Positions 8,645 to 19,334 of a stretch of DNA of 64,000 nt are shown here, piece after piece. A model generated the notes under the pieces. The model was given only the letters and a program-made list of their open reading frames with translations, had not been told where the DNA came from and did no database searches. Position 1 is the stretch's first letter; each line of letters starts with the position of its first letter. Source of the stretch: Lelliottia jeotgali. GTDB taxonomy: Bacteria; Pseudomonadota; Gammaproteobacteria; Enterobacterales; Enterobacteriaceae. Both the position numbers and the translations under genes were made by a program. The stretch is from contig CP018628.1 in assembly GCA_002271215.1 (NCBI GenBank), positions 1,364,001 through 1,428,000 on the forward strand, in the 5' to 3' direction.

Positions 8645-11328
8645 AAATCCTCTGGTAATTCATCAAGTTCTGGTGGGACATCTAGCGGAAGTGTAACACA
8701 AAAACAGGCCCCGCCTTCCGGGCGGTTATGGGCGGTAATCGTCCCGCCGTGAACGTCAACAATCGCCTGGCAAATTGCCAGCCCCAGCCCGACGCCGGGT
8801 ATCGCCGACTCTTTATTCCCGCGTGCAAACTTCTCAAATATAGCGGCTTCCTGACCCGCCGGAATTCCTGGCCCGTCGTCCCACACTTCGAGGCGGAGTG
8901 CCTGATGGTAGACGCCCGCATTGAGGCCAATTTCCGCTTTTGCACCGGCGTATTTCGCTGCGTTCTCCAGCAAGTTGATCAGCACCCGTTCAAACAGCGG
9001 CCCGTCGACGTGGATCAGCGTCAGCGGTTCTGGCATATCGAGGGTAATATGCCGCCCGCCCAGGCCCGGCTCCAGCATTTTCAACGCACTGCCGACCACC
9101 TCTTCCAGCGTCAGCCACTCTTTTTTCAGGTTAAATCCGCCGGACTGAATGCGCGCCATGTCGAGCAAATTATTGACCAGCCGGGTGGTGTTCAGCACGT
9201 GCTGGCGGATTTCGCTGGCCTGCAGTGCGTGCGGGGAATTTTCCGCCGCCAGATCCAGCGTCAGGATCTCCGACTGACCAAATAGCACGGTGAGCGGAGT
9301 GCGCAGATCGTGCGACAGCGCCGCCAGCAGAGAGTTACGAATGCTCTCGCGCTCGCTCGCCAGCCGCGCCTGTTCTTCGCTGGTGGTCAACGCCAGACGC
9401 TCCAGGGCGCTGGCGACCAGCAGGGTAAAGGTCTCCAGCAGACGCTGCTGTTCCGGGATCATCAACTGGCGTAAATTCGACGGCTCAACAATCACCAGCC
9501 CGAGCGTTTTGTCGGCGCTGCGCAGGGGCAAAATCAGATACGGTACACCGGGCAGGGTGTCCGTGCCGGCTCCCGCAGGCAGACCTTTATCAAAACTCCA
9601 GCGAGCAATGGCTTCATCCCAGGGGGTCATGCCAGTGGCGGAGGTCAGCGGGCGTAATTTTCCGTGCTCGTCCGGAAGCAAAATCAGGCTGCTGGCCTGG
9701 AAGGTGGAACGAATAAACTGCTCGCTAGTCTGGACGATATCCAGCGGCGTGCGCCCGACCGCCAGTGATTTCGACATCTCATACAAGTGTCGCGTACGCT
9801 GTTCGCGGTAGCGGGCGATACGCGCCTGATAGCGCACGCCGGCGGTGAGATTACCGATCACCAGCCCGACGGTGAGCATCACCGCGAAGGTCAAAATGTA
9901 CTGCACATCCGACACGGCGAGGGTCCCGCGCGGGGCGATAAAGAAGAGGTCAAAGCTGGCGACGTTAATCACCGTGGCGAGTACCGACGGCCAACGCCCG
10001 TACAGCAATGCCACTACCACTACGCCGAGCAGATAGATCATCACCAGGTTGGCGGCGTCAAAGGCAATCAGCCACTGGCTGGCGACAATGGTAATTAAAG
10101 CGCACAGCACCGTCGCCACCAGACAGCCTCTGAGCTGGATGCGCCATTTGTCACCAAAGGTGCGCGCATCAGGGGTGCGACCGGGCAGGGGAGCGGGTTT
10201 TTCATCAAGCGCGACAATCACCAGATCCAGATCCGGCGCGCGTTTTGCCAGTTTATCGGCAAAGGATTCGCGGCTGAACCAGCGGCGGTTCTGGCGGCGA
10301 CCAATGACGATTTTGCCGAGATTGTGCTCGCGGGCGTAGCGTAGAATGGCTTTATCTTCTGCCGGATCGGACAGAGTGGCGGTTTCCGCACCCAACTCCT
10401 GCGCCAGACGCAGGGCGCTAAGGATCGCGCGCCGCTGATTCTCAGGCAGGGCGTGCAGGTGCGGCGTCTCAACATAAACTGCATGCCAGGCGCTGCCAAA
10501 TTTAGCCGCCAGCCGGGCGGCAGTGCGTACCAGTTTCTCATTGCCGCTGTTATGCCCAATGCACAACAAAACAGCGTCGCGGGTGTGCCAGACCCGATCC
10601 TGCCCCTGTCGATCTCGCCAGGCGCGCATCTGATCGTCCACCCGGTCGGCGGTGCGCCGCAGTGCCAGTTCGCGCAGGGCAATCAGGTTCCCTTTGCGGA
10701 AAAAATGTTCGATGGCACGTTCGGCCTGCCCGGCGATATAAACTTTGCCTTCGTGCAGACGCTGGCGCAGATCGTCCGGGGGCAGGTCGACCAGCACCAC
10801 TTCATCGGCGGAATCAAAAAAGGGATCGGGGACGGTTTCGCGTACCTGGATGCCAGTGACGCCGCTGACCACATCATTCAGGCTTTCCAGATGTTGCACG
10901 TTAACGGTGGTAAAGACGTCGATACCCGCTTCCAGCAGCTCTTCAACATCCTGCCAGCGCTTGGGGTGACGAGAGCCTGGCGCATTGCTGTGCGCCAGTT
11001 CGTCCATCAGAATCAGGGCGGGGCGGCGGGCAAGGGCGGCGTCGAGATCAAACTCGGTGACCAGACGGCTGCGATGGTTGATGCGCCGAGCGGGCTGTGT
11101 CGCCAGCCCCTCCAGCAGCGCCGCTGTCTCCTTGCGTCCGTGGGTTTCCACCACGCCAATCAGAATATCCAGCCCCTGGGCCCGTAAACGCTGCGCTTCT
11201 GTCAGCATGGCGTAGGTTTTCCCGACGCCCGCACAGGCACCGAAAAACACTTTTAATTTGCCGCGATGCGCTTCAGCGGTCTGTTCAAGCAGCCTGTCCG
11301 GATTCGGACGCAGGGGCTCGTCGGTCAT
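8641..11328 (-). CDS. kdpD: KdpD potassium-sensing histidine kinase
   Basis: Inner-membrane sensor kinase/phosphatase for KdpE. 895 residues (E. coli 894). Order of domains: N-terminal KdpD domain with Walker-A-like GACAGVGKT (30-38) and MDELAHSNAPGSRHPKRW; a universal-stress-protein domain (about 250-370); four closely spaced membrane helices (about 400-495); a GAF-like region; then the dimerisation box SHDLRTPLTV with the phospho-accepting His near 673, N box ENAAKYAG, and G boxes DDGPGIP and GVGLGLAIC. The stop overlaps kdpE, and the ATG abuts the kdpC stop directly (TAAATG), so the sensor genes are coupled to the pump genes. Confidence 0.97.
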   Translation of the reverse strand: MTDEPLRPNPDRLLEQTAEAHRGKLKVFFGACAGVGKTYAMLTEAQRLRAQGLDILIGVVETHGRKETAALLEGLATQPARRINHRSRLVTEFDLDAALARRPALILMDELAHSNAPGSRHPKRWQDVEELLEAGIDVFTTVNVQHLESLNDVVSGVTGIQVRETVPDPFFDSADEVVLVDLPPDDLRQRLHEGKVYIAGQAERAIEHFFRKGNLIALRELALRRTADRVDDQMRAWRDRQGQDRVWHTRDAVLLCIGHNSGNEKLVRTAARLAAKFGSAWHAVYVETPHLHALPENQRRAILSALRLAQELGAETATLSDPAEDKAILRYAREHNLGKIVIGRRQNRRWFSRESFADKLAKRAPDLDLVIVALDEKPAPLPGRTPDARTFGDKWRIQLRGCLVATVLCALITIVASQWLIAFDAANLVMIYLLGVVVVALLYGRWPSVLATVINVASFDLFFIAPRGTLAVSDVQYILTFAVMLTVGLVIGNLTAGVRYQARIARYREQRTRHLYEMSKSLAVGRTPLDIVQTSEQFIRSTFQASSLILLPDEHGKLRPLTSATGMTPWDEAIARWSFDKGLPAGAGTDTLPGVPYLILPLRSADKTLGLVIVEPSNLRQLMIPEQQRLLETFTLLVASALERLALTTSEEQARLASERESIRNSLLAALSHDLRTPLTVLFGQSEILTLDLAAENSPHALQASEIRQHVLNTTRLVNNLLDMARIQSGGFNLKKEWLTLEEVVGSALKMLEPGLGGRHITLDMPEPLTLIHVDGPLFERVLINLLENAAKYAGAKAEIGLNAGVYHQALRLEVWDDGPGIPAGQEAAIFEKFARGNKESAIPGVGLGLAICQAIVDVHGGTITAHNRPEGGACFCVTLPLDVPPELDELPEDL

Positions 11329-11904
11329 TTAGTTTTTCCTTAACGCGTCCAGCGACATATTCAGCTCAACAATGTTTACGACCGGCATGCCAAGAAAGCT
11401 GACCAGCGGTTTTTGCGTGTGTTCGGCCACCAGTTTTGTGACCTGTTCGGTGGTTAGCCCGCGTGCGGCAGCGACGCGTGGAATTTGCCACGCCACGGCG
11501 GCAGGTGTCAGGCTGTAATCCAGTCCGCTGGCGGATGCGGTAACCAGCTCAACCGGCACGCTTGCGCTTGCCTGCGGATTGGCGGCGCGCAGGGCGCTAA
11601 CGCGCTCGCTCACGGCTTTATCCAGCTCCGGGTTACTCCCGGCCAGGTTGCTGCCGCCCGAAGCCATTGGATTATACGGGCTTTCTGCGGTGGCGGAAGG
11701 ACGTCCCTGGAAGTAGCCCGCGTCGGTAAAGTTCTGCCCAATCAGGCGCGAACCACGGTTCTCACCGTTTTGCAGTATCAGCGAGCCGTTTGCCTGATCC
11801 TTAAACCACCACTGGCCCAGCGCGGTGGTCAACAGCGGATACAGCCCGCCGGTGACAAGAGACAGCAGAATAAACAGAAGTATAGCGGGACGTAACATAG
11901 TCAT
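11329..11904 (-). CDS. kdpC: KdpC, potassium-transporting ATPase subunit C
   Basis: Small subunit of the KdpFABC complex that stabilises the pump and sits on the periplasmic side of KdpA. 191 residues (E. coli 190): one N-terminal membrane helix (about 6-28) followed by a periplasmic domain with [34 protein letters not shown] and the C-terminal [11 protein letters not shown]. It starts 12 bases after the kdpB stop and is followed without spacing by kdpD. Confidence 0.96.
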   Translation of the reverse strand: MTMLRPAILLFILLSLVTGGLYPLLTTALGQWWFKDQANGSLILQNGENRGSRLIGQNFTDAGYFQGRPSATAESPYNPMASGGSNLAGSNPELDKAVSERVSALRAANPQASASVPVELVTASASGLDYSLTPAAVAWQIPRVAAARGLTTEQVTKLVAEHTQKPLVSFLGMPVVNIVELNMSLDALRKN

Positions 11905-11916
11905 TTGATTTCTCTC

Positions 11917-13965
11917 TTAAACCAGCCCGAACGCGGTCAGTAACAGGTCGATAATTTTGATCCCGATAAACGGCACCACTAATCCGCCAAGACCGTAAAT
12001 CCACAGGTTGCGGCGCAACATGGCGGCGGCGGTCAGCGGTTTATAGCTCACCCCTTTCAGCGCCAGTGGGATCAGGAAGACAATAATCAGGGCGTTAAAA
12101 ATGACGGCGCTGAGAATTGCCGAGGCCGGGGAGTGCAGGTGCATTACGTTCAGGGCGTTCAACTGCGGATAGGTCGCCGCAAACGCCGCCGGGATAATGG
12201 CGAAGTATTTCGCCACATCGTTGGCGATACTGAAGGTGGTGAGTGACCCACGCGTCATCAGCATCTGTTTCCCGATGTGGACCACTTCGATCAGCTTGGT
12301 CGGGTTAGAATCCAAATCGACCATGTTGCCTGCTTCTTTCGCGGCCTGAGTCCCGGAGTTCATCGCCACCGCCACATCGGCCTGAGCCAGCGCCGGAGCG
12401 TCGTTAGTGCCGTCGCCGGTCATCGCCACCAGACGGCCTTCCGCCTGGTACTGACGGATCAGCGCCAGTTTTGCTTCCGGCGTCGCTTCAGAGAGGAAAT
12501 CATCCACCCCCGCTTCGGCGGCAATCGCGGCGGCGGTCAGGGAGTTATCCCCGGTGATCATCACCGTTTTGATCCCCATTTTGCGCAGCTGAGCAAAGCG
12601 TTCTTTAATGCCGCCTTTGACGATATCTTTCAGGGCAATCACCCCGAGAACATTGGCGCCTTCAGCCACCACCAGCGGCGTAGCACCCTGACGTGCCACG
12701 CTTTCGACCAGCTGATCAACCTGCGGCGGGAAGTGGCCATTGTTTGCCTCGATGTGGCGACGAATGGCATCCACCGAGCCTTTACGGATCATGCGGTCCT
12801 GGATGTTAATCCCGCTCATCCGCGTTTGCGCCGTGAAGGGCACAAAGGTGGCGTGCAGGCTTTGTACGTCGCGCTGACGCAGATTGAAGCGCTGTTTCGC
12901 CAGAATCACGATGCTGCGGCCTTCCGGTGTTTCATCCGCCAGCGAGGAGAGCTGCGCCGCGTCGGCCAGCGTTTTTTCATCGACGCCCGGAGCAGGCAGG
13001 AAATCCGACGCCTGACGGTTCCCGAGAGTGATGGTCCCGGTTTTATCCAGCAGCAGCACATCCACGTCGCCCGCCGCTTCGACCGCACGGCCGCTGGTAG
13101 CGATCACGTTCGCGCCGAGCATCCGGCTCATCCCGGCCACGCCAATCGCCGACAGCAGGCCGCCGATGGTGGTGGGGATCAGGCAGACCAGCAGGGCCAC
13201 CAGCACCGTGACGCTCACCGCCGTGCCGCCGTAAGCGGAGAACGGCCACAGGGTGGCGGTTGCCAGCAGGAAGACGATGGTCAGGGCCACCAGTAAAATG
13301 GTCAGCGCGATTTCGTTCGGCGTTTTGCGACGCTGCGCGCCTTCGACCATCGCGATCATCCGGTCGAGGAAGGTTTCGCCAGGGTTAACGCTGCACTGGA
13401 TCACCAGCCAGTCAGAGAGAATGCGCGTCCCGCCGGTGACCGAGGCAAAATCGCCACCGGACTCGCGGATCACTGGCGCAGATTCCCCGGTGATGGCGCT
13501 TTCGTCCACCGACGCGCCACCTTCAAGCACTTCGCCGTCACACGGAATGATGTCCCCGGCTTCCACCAGCACCACGTCGCCTTTGCGCAGTTCATCTGCC
13601 GGGACGTGATCCATCTGCGCGCCATATTTCGGCTCACGCAGTTTGCGGGCGAAGGCGGTCTTTTTGACCCCTTTCAGGCTGTTGGCCTGCGCCTTGCTGC
13701 GGCCCTCCGCCAGTGCTTCGGCAAAGTTGGCAAACAGCACGGTAAACCACAGCCACAGGCTGATCGCGCCGGTAAAGAAGGCATCGCCCGTCAGGTGTCC
13801 GGTGCTCATGGCGATGGCTAACGCAGTGGTGACCACGCTGCCAATCCAGACGATAAACATCACCGGGTTATGCCACTGTACGCGCGGGCTAAGTTTTTTC
13901 ACCGCATCCATCAACGCCTGGCGAACCAGGGTCGGTTCTAAGAGGGCCAGTTGTTTACGACTCAT
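11917..13965 (-). CDS. kdpB: KdpB, P-type ATPase catalytic subunit
   Basis: ATP-hydrolysing subunit of the high-affinity potassium pump. 682 residues, the E. coli length. P-type ATPase motifs are all present: TGES (159-162, including the Ser162 whose phosphorylation inhibits the pump in E. coli), the phosphorylation motif DKTGT with Asp307, KGSVDAI in the nucleotide domain, and [22 protein letters not shown] at the hinge (shown here only in outline). Membrane helices lie at about 34-56, 60-85, 218-240, 250-275 and in the last 100 residues. Spaced 19 bases from kdpA and 12 from kdpC. Confidence 0.97.
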   Translation of the reverse strand: MSRKQLALLEPTLVRQALMDAVKKLSPRVQWHNPVMFIVWIGSVVTTALAIAMSTGHLTGDAFFTGAISLWLWFTVLFANFAEALAEGRSKAQANSLKGVKKTAFARKLREPKYGAQMDHVPADELRKGDVVLVEAGDIIPCDGEVLEGGASVDESAITGESAPVIRESGGDFASVTGGTRILSDWLVIQCSVNPGETFLDRMIAMVEGAQRRKTPNEIALTILLVALTIVFLLATATLWPFSAYGGTAVSVTVLVALLVCLIPTTIGGLLSAIGVAGMSRMLGANVIATSGRAVEAAGDVDVLLLDKTGTITLGNRQASDFLPAPGVDEKTLADAAQLSSLADETPEGRSIVILAKQRFNLRQRDVQSLHATFVPFTAQTRMSGINIQDRMIRKGSVDAIRRHIEANNGHFPPQVDQLVESVARQGATPLVVAEGANVLGVIALKDIVKGGIKERFAQLRKMGIKTVMITGDNSLTAAAIAAEAGVDDFLSEATPEAKLALIRQYQAEGRLVAMTGDGTNDAPALAQADVAVAMNSGTQAAKEAGNMVDLDSNPTKLIEVVHIGKQMLMTRGSLTTFSIANDVAKYFAIIPAAFAATYPQLNALNVMHLHSPASAILSAVIFNALIIVFLIPLALKGVSYKPLTAAAMLRRNLWIYGLGGLVVPFIGIKIIDLLLTAFGLV

Positions 13966-13984
13966 GACTGATATCTCCGCTCAG

Positions 13985-15664
13985 TTAGCGTAAAGAAAGA
14001 TGTTCCGCGACCGGGCCTAACGCGAGGGCGGGGATAAAGGTCAATGCACCGACCAGCAGGACGGTACCAATCAGCAGGCCAATAAACAGCGCGCCGTGTG
14101 TCGGCAGCGTACCGGTTGAGGTGGGCTGAATTTTTTTACTCACCAGCGACCCGGCGATAGCCAGCACCGGCACGATGACCCCAAAACGACCGAAGAACAT
14201 GCAGAACGCCAGCAGGCAGTTCCAGAACGGTGAGTTGGCGCTCAACCCGGCAAAGGCGCTGCCGTTGTTGTTGGCGGCAGACGAGACGGCGTACAGCACT
14301 TCACTAAAACCGTGGATGCCTGGGTTGAAGATGCCGCTGCGTCCGGCTTCAGTCATCAGCGCCAGTGCGGTACCGATCAGGACGAGAGCCGGTGTGACCA
14401 GGATGGCGAGGGCGGTCAGTTTCATCTCGCGCACGTCGATTTTTTTACCCAGATACTCCGGCGTGCGGCCAATCATCAGCCCGGCGATAAACACTGCCAG
14501 CAGGACGAACAGCAACATGCCGTACAGACCGGACCCGACGCCGCCGAAGACCACTTCGCCGATCTGCATCAGCCACATCGGGATCATCCCGCCCAGTGCG
14601 GTGAAAGAGTCATGCATGGCGTTCACCGCCCCGCAGGAGGCCGCCGTTGTGACCACCGCATACAGACTGCTGGCGAGAATACCGAAGCGGCTCTCTTTGC
14701 CTTCCATATTGATACTGCTGTCAGCACCCAGTTGCAGGAAGTGGCTGTTACCTTGCCACTCCGCCCACATCACCAGCGCCGCGCAGACCACGAAGATAAT
14801 GGACATCGCCCACAGCAAGGTGCGGCCCTGACGGCGATCGCTCACCGCATCACCGAACGCAAAGCACAGCGCGGTGGGGATCAGGAAGATAGCCAGCATC
14901 TGTACGACGTTAGTCAGCGCGGTCGGGTTTTCGAACGGATGCGACGAGTTGGCATTAAAGAAGCCACCGCCGTTGGTCCCGAGCATTTTGATCGCCTCTT
15001 GTGACGCCACTGGTCCCATCGGCAGCATCTGTTTCACCCCTTCCAGCGAGGTGTAAGACGAGTAGGGCAGGAGGTTTTGCAACGTCCCTTGCTGAATAAA
15101 GAACAGGGCGATCAGCAGAGAAATCGGCAGAAGCACCCACAGTGTGATGCGCGTGAGATCAACCCAGGCGTTACCCAGCGTGTTAATTTTTTGACGGGCA
15201 AAGGCGCGGGTCAGGGCGAAGATCACCGCGATACCGCTGGCGGCAGAGAGGAAGTTCTGCACCGTTAACCCGACCATCTGGCTGAAATAGCTCAGGGTGG
15301 TTTCCCCGGCATAGGACTGCCAGTTGGTGTTGCTGACAAAACTGACCGCGGTGTTGAGCGCCAGATGCCATGACAGGCCCGGCAGCTGCTGCGGGTTCAG
15401 CGGCAGGATGCCCTGCAGCATCAGCATCGCGAACAGCGCAGCCAGCCCGACGATATTCAGCAGCAAAAGGGCGACCAGATACTGACGCCAGTTCATCTCC
15501 TCGGTGTTTATACCGAGAACGCGCCAGACTCCTTTTTCGACGCCCCCAACCGCAGGCAGTGCGCCGCCGTTAATCATCCGCGCCAGCCAGGTTCCCAGTG
15601 GCCTTGCGAGCAAGAAAAGCACCAGCAGGAAGCTGGCGATCAGTAGAAATGCCTGGGCCACCAT
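13985..15664 (-). CDS. kdpA: KdpA, potassium-binding channel-like subunit
   Basis: Inner-membrane subunit that binds and selects potassium, related to the KcsA/Trk superfamily with four pore-loop repeats. 559 residues (E. coli 557), with about ten hydrophobic segments and pore-region motifs such as [42 protein letters not shown] and [11 protein letters not shown], which correspond to the four selectivity-filter loops. Its ATG shares one base with the kdpF stop (TGATG). Confidence 0.97.
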   Translation of the reverse strand: MVAQAFLLIASFLLVLFLLARPLGTWLARMINGGALPAVGGVEKGVWRVLGINTEEMNWRQYLVALLLLNIVGLAALFAMLMLQGILPLNPQQLPGLSWHLALNTAVSFVSNTNWQSYAGETTLSYFSQMVGLTVQNFLSAASGIAVIFALTRAFARQKINTLGNAWVDLTRITLWVLLPISLLIALFFIQQGTLQNLLPYSSYTSLEGVKQMLPMGPVASQEAIKMLGTNGGGFFNANSSHPFENPTALTNVVQMLAIFLIPTALCFAFGDAVSDRRQGRTLLWAMSIIFVVCAALVMWAEWQGNSHFLQLGADSSINMEGKESRFGILASSLYAVVTTAASCGAVNAMHDSFTALGGMIPMWLMQIGEVVFGGVGSGLYGMLLFVLLAVFIAGLMIGRTPEYLGKKIDVREMKLTALAILVTPALVLIGTALALMTEAGRSGIFNPGIHGFSEVLYAVSSAANNNGSAFAGLSANSPFWNCLLAFCMFFGRFGVIVPVLAIAGSLVSKKIQPTSTGTLPTHGALFIGLLIGTVLLVGALTFIPALALGPVAEHLSLR

Positions 15665-15753
15665 CAGAAGGCCTCCGCATTAATCAGGGCATAAATCAGA
15701 TAGCCCAACAACAGGAACACCAGCACGATGCCAGCAATCAGACCTGCACTCAC
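15664..15753 (-). CDS. kdpF: KdpF, small stabilising subunit of the Kdp pump
   Basis: A 29-codon gene below normal ORF cut-offs. The peptide is a single membrane helix beginning [16 protein letters not shown] after the initiator and ending in YALINAEAF, nearly the same as E. coli KdpF. The start codon is GTG preceded by a strong GGAGGTGAATT ribosome site. The stop TGA shares its A with the kdpA ATG, so the two are coupled. It is the first gene of kdpFABCDE. Confidence 0.93.
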   Translation of the reverse strand: MSAGLIAGIVLVFLLLGYLIYALINAEAF

Positions 15754-15835
15754 AATTCACCTCCGGGTGACATTTGTCTTTGTGCAAAAGGTAGGATTTA
15801 TGGCGCAAAGATTTCGCAAAAATCAGCGGGGTGGG

Positions 15836-15855
15836 TGTAAAAAAAGTATAAAAAT
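15836..15855 (-). promoter_or_regulatory. KdpE operator of the kdp promoter
   Basis: On the minus strand the bases read ATTTTTATACTTTTTTTACA, matching the T-rich KdpE-binding sequence known from E. coli. It lies 83 bases upstream of the kdpF start. The surrounding gap 15754-16061 (308 bases) also holds the divergent ybfA promoter region, AT-rich from 15855 on, and nothing else that I recognise. Confidence 0.85.
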
Positions 15856-16061
15856 GACAAAACCCTGATTTAACTAATGATAAGTATCCTGTTAACTTTT
15901 ATGTAACTTAATTACAGGTGGAATGTAAATATTCACTAAACGGACGAAAATAAGTGGTCGGATGAGTAGTAAAATTACAAACAAAGCGGTACTATTTTAG
16001 CCAGATAACCACTTTTGAATTTTCCGGATAACGTTTCCGGCCAGCTATAGGGGAGAAAATC

Positions 16062-16268
16062 ATGGATCTGTATAAAGAGTTTCCAGCACATGTAGTCTTT
16101 TTACGTCGCACCTTCGCCGTAGTGGCCGGGATTGTGGCGCTGCCAGTGATGTTGTTCTGGAAAGACCGTGCCCGTTTTTACAGCTATCTGCACCGCGTCT
16201 GGGCGAAAACCAGCGAGAAACCGGTATGGATGGACCAGGCCGAAAAAGCGACCTGCGATTTTTACTAA
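16062..16268 (+). CDS. ybfA: YbfA, small membrane-associated protein
   Basis: 68 residues, same length as E. coli YbfA and alike throughout. One hydrophobic segment (about 11-32: [20 protein letters not shown]) is followed by a basic stretch and [21 protein letters not shown]. Function is unknown; its divergent placement from kdpF is conserved, and a link to potassium stress has been suggested only by position. It is followed by an intrinsic terminator, so it is a single-gene transcript. Ribosome site GGGGAG lies about seven bases before ATG. Confidence 0.85.
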   Translation: MDLYKEFPAHVVFLRRTFAVVAGIVALPVMLFWKDRARFYSYLHRVWAKTSEKPVWMDQAEKATCDFY

Positions 16269-16300
16269 GATAAGACAAAGATTCGCATAGCAATGTCGAG

Positions 16301-16328
16301 CCGCCACAGAAATGTGGCGGTTTTTTTA
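16301..16328 (+). terminator. Intrinsic terminator of ybfA
   Basis: Perfect 8-bp stem CCGCCACA / TGTGGCGG around a GAAA tetraloop followed by TTTTTTTA. Confidence 0.9.
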
Positions 16329-16496
16329 TGCTTATACCTTCCCATACGTAAGCCGAGCGAAGGTTACACTTGCTCCTGTAACATAACTTAAACATTATAG
16401 AGTTCGTCATCCCACCGTTTAAGGGAGTGACGACGCGGTTTCGGCCTGCGGTCAGAAACGCTACGCTTAGGTTATGGACAATTATTCAGGAGTGTT

Positions 16497-17909
16497 ATGA
16501 CCACGCATCTGGTCTGGTTTCGCGCGGATCTGCGCCTTCATGACAACATCGCGCTTGCTGCGGCCTGTCGTTCACCCAACGCCCGCGTGCTGGCCCTGTT
16601 TATCGCCACGCCCGAACAGTGGCGGGAACACGGCATGGCCCCGCGACAAGCTGCGTACCTGCGCGCGCATCTCAATGAACTGCAACAGGGGCTGGCGCAG
16701 AAAGGCATTCCGCTCATTTATGACGAGGTGAGCGATTTTGCCGCGCAGAGCGACAAAGTGCAGCAGCTCTGCGAAGAGCATCACGTCACCCATCTTTTTT
16801 ATAATTATCAGTACGAATTCAACGAACAGCAGCGCGACCGACAGCTGGAAAAAATGTTGGATACGGTGGTGTGTCAGGGATTTGACGACAGCGTGATGTT
16901 AGCCCCCGGCAGTGTAATGACCGGCAATCACGAGATGTATAAAGTCTTTACCCCGTTCAAAAATGCCTACATTAAGCGGCTGAAAGAAGGGCTGCCGGAA
17001 TGTGTCGCCGCACCTGCTGCCAGAGAGAACGCACTGACTGTTTCCGCTGATCTTCATTTCGATTACCCCCAGACTGATTTCGACGCGAAACACTTCCCCG
17101 CGACCGAAAAAGCCGCCATTGCGCAATTACGCCACTTCTGCAAACAGCAGGCCGCCGAATACGAAGAACAGCGCGATTTCCCTGCCGTCGAAGGGACGAG
17201 CCGGTTATCGGCGTGTCTGGCGCTGGGTGTACTTTCGCCGCGCCAGTGCCTGCATCGCCTGCTGGCCGAACAGCCACAGGCGTTGGAGGGCGGGGCGGGC
17301 GCGGTATGGCTTAACGAGCTTATCTGGCGCGAATTTTACCGTCACCTAATGACGTATCATCCTGATTTATGTAAACATCGGCCCTTCATCCGCTGGACGG
17401 ATAAGGTGCAGTGGCAGCAGGATGACGCACTGCTACAGGCATGGCAAAACGGCCAGACGGGCTATCCAATTGTCGATGCGGCGATGCGGCAGCTCAACGA
17501 AACGGGGTGGATGCACAACCGCCTGCGAATGATCGTCGCCAGCTTCCTGGTGAAAGACCTGCTGATCGACTGGCGCGCCGGGGAGCGATATTTTATTTCG
17601 CAGCTGATCGACGGCGATCTGGCGGCTAACAACGGCGGCTGGCAGTGGGCGGCCTCGACCGGAACCGACGCCGCGCCGTATTTTCGTATTTTTAACCCGA
17701 CAACCCAGGGACAACGATTTGACGCGACCGGCGAGTTTATCCGCCAGTGGCTGCCGGAATTGACCGATGTGCCGGGCAAATCGATTCATGAACCCTGGGC
17801 GTGGGCGGATAAAACGGGCGAAACCCTCGATTATCCGCGCCCGGTTGTTGACCATAAACAGGCGCGAGTCGCCACACTGGCGGCCTATGAGGCTGCCCGC
17901 AAAGCGTAA
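16497..17909 (+). CDS. phr: Deoxyribodipyrimidine photo-lyase
   Basis: Light-driven repair of cyclobutane pyrimidine dimers, using FADH- and a methenyltetrahydrofolate antenna. 470 residues (E. coli 472). N-terminal alpha/beta domain begins HLVWFRADLRLHDN; the C-terminal FAD domain has EGTSRLSACLALGVLSPRQC, WLNELIWREFYRH, MRQLNETGWMHNRLRM, and DGDLAANNGGWQWAASTGTDAAPYFRIFNP in outline, carrying the Trp chain for photoreduction. In E. coli ybgA lies directly upstream and dtpD downstream; here the upstream 168 bases are non-coding and ybgI starts 10 bases downstream. AGGAGTGTT precedes the ATG. Confidence 0.96.
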   Translation: MTTHLVWFRADLRLHDNIALAAACRSPNARVLALFIATPEQWREHGMAPRQAAYLRAHLNELQQGLAQKGIPLIYDEVSDFAAQSDKVQQLCEEHHVTHLFYNYQYEFNEQQRDRQLEKMLDTVVCQGFDDSVMLAPGSVMTGNHEMYKVFTPFKNAYIKRLKEGLPECVAAPAARENALTVSADLHFDYPQTDFDAKHFPATEKAAIAQLRHFCKQQAAEYEEQRDFPAVEGTSRLSACLALGVLSPRQCLHRLLAEQPQALEGGAGAVWLNELIWREFYRHLMTYHPDLCKHRPFIRWTDKVQWQQDDALLQAWQNGQTGYPIVDAAMRQLNETGWMHNRLRMIVASFLVKDLLIDWRAGERYFISQLIDGDLAANNGGWQWAASTGTDAAPYFRIFNPTTQGQRFDATGEFIRQWLPELTDVPGKSIHEPWAWADKTGETLDYPRPVVDHKQARVATLAAYEAARKA

Positions 17910-17919
17910 GAGAGTGATG

Positions 17920-18663
17920 ATGAAAAACAGCGAACTGGAAACCTTAATCAATGAAAAGCTGAACAGCGCCAGCTTCAGCGACTACGGTCCCAACGGCCTG
18001 CAGGTGGAAGGGCGTGAAACGGTGCAAAAAATTGTCACCGGCGTCACGGCAAGCCAGGCTCTGCTGGATGAAGCGGTGCGTCTGCAGGCGGATGCGGTGA
18101 TCGTGCATCACGGTTATTTCTGGAAAAACGAAGCGCCGATCATTCGCGGCATGAAGCGTAACCGCCTTAAAACGCTGCTGGCGAACGACATCAACCTGTA
18201 CGGCTGGCATCTGCCGCTGGATGCGCACCCGGAGCTGGGCAATAACGTCCAGCTCGCCCAACTACTGGGTATCAACGTGATGGGCGAAATCGAAGCGCTG
18301 GTGCCGTGGGGGGAGCTTTCGATGCCGGTTCCAGGCCTGGAATTTGCATCCTGGATTGAGGCTCGTTTGGGCCGTCGTCCTCTGTGGTGTGGCGATACTG
18401 GCCCGGATCTGGTGAAACGCGTGGCGTGGTGTACCGGCGGCGGTCAGGGCTTTATCGACAACGCCGCGCGCTTTGGCGTGGACGCCTTTATTACCGGAGA
18501 AGTGTCCGAGCAGACCATTCACTCTGCCCGCGAGCAAGGTCTGCATTTCTACGCGGCGGGGCATCACGCCACTGAACGCGGTGGTATTCGCGCCCTGAGC
18601 GAGTGGTTAACAGAAAATACCGATCTCGATGTGACCTTCATCGATATCCCGAATCCTGCCTGA
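17920..18663 (+). CDS. ybgI: YbgI, Nif3-family dinuclear metal protein
   Basis: Member of the NIF3/YbgI family (annotated in some databases as GTP cyclohydrolase 1 type 2 homolog); forms a toroidal hexamer with a dinuclear metal site in the E. coli structure. Physiological reaction is not settled. 247 residues, the E. coli length. Metal-binding motifs are visible: VHHGYFW with His63/His64, a central GDTGP, and the C-terminal HHATE. Two ATG codons are tandem at 17917 and 17920; the second gives the family start MKNSELE. Position directly before pxpBCA suggests cotranscription with the oxoprolinase genes. Confidence 0.92.
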   Translation: MKNSELETLINEKLNSASFSDYGPNGLQVEGRETVQKIVTGVTASQALLDEAVRLQADAVIVHHGYFWKNEAPIIRGMKRNRLKTLLANDINLYGWHLPLDAHPELGNNVQLAQLLGINVMGEIEALVPWGELSMPVPGLEFASWIEARLGRRPLWCGDTGPDLVKRVAWCTGGGQGFIDNAARFGVDAFITGEVSEQTIHSAREQGLHFYAAGHHATERGGIRALSEWLTENTDLDVTFIDIPNPA

Positions 18664-18677
18664 TGAGAGGTGCGTAA

Positions 18678-19334
18678 GTGCAACGAGCGCGTTGTTATTT
18701 ATTAGGCGAAACGGCGGTGGTGCTGGAGCTTGAACCTCCGGTGACGATCACTACGCAAAAGCGAATCTGGCGCTTAACACAGCGACTGGCTGAAATACCG
18801 GAAGTGGTGGAAGCCATTCCGGGGATGAACAACATTACCGTGGTGTTGCGTAATCCGCAGTCGGTGGCGCTGGACGCCATCGAGCGTCTGCAACGCTGGT
18901 GGGAAGAGAGCGAAGCGCTGGAGCCGGAATCGCGCTTTATTGAAATCCCGGTAGTCTACGGCAACGATGCGGGGCCGGATCTGGGCGAAGTGGCGCGTCA
19001 TGCGGCGTTATCTGAAAAGCAGGTCGTCGAGCTGCATTCCTCCGTGGATTATGTGGTGTGGTTCTTAGGCTTCCAGCCAGGTTTTCCCTATCTGGGCGGC
19101 TTGCCGGAACAGCTTGTCACGCCGCGTCGCGGGGAGCCGCGCCTGTTAGTGCCGGCGGGTTCTGTGGGGATTGGCGGGCCGCAAACCGGTATTTATCCGC
19201 TGGCCTCACCGGGCGGCTGGCAGCTTATTGGCCACACCAGCCTGCCGCTGTTTGATCCCAAACGCGAAGAACCGGTGCTGTTGCGTCCGGGCGATACCGT
19301 GCGGTTTGTGCCGCAGAAGGAGGGGGTATGTTGA
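18678..19334 (+). CDS. pxpB: PxpB, 5-oxoprolinase subunit (KipI-like)
   Basis: With PxpA and PxpC forms the ATP-dependent 5-oxoprolinase that opens pyroglutamate (5-oxoproline) to glutamate in the cytoplasm. 218 residues, the E. coli YbgJ length. It carries the KipI/AHS1 domain: [28 protein letters not shown] and [25 protein letters not shown] motifs. The start codon is GTG with GAGAGG upstream. It ends seven bases inside pxpC. The name kipI-like refers to the Bacillus sporulation-kinase inhibitor fold, but the operon supports the enzyme role. Confidence 0.94.
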   Translation: MQRARCYLLGETAVVLELEPPVTITTQKRIWRLTQRLAEIPEVVEAIPGMNNITVVLRNPQSVALDAIERLQRWWEESEALEPESRFIEIPVVYGNDAGPDLGEVARHAALSEKQVVELHSSVDYVVWFLGFQPGFPYLGGLPEQLVTPRRGEPRLLVPAGSVGIGGPQTGIYPLASPGGWQLIGHTSLPLFDPKREEPVLLRPGDTVRFVPQKEGVC

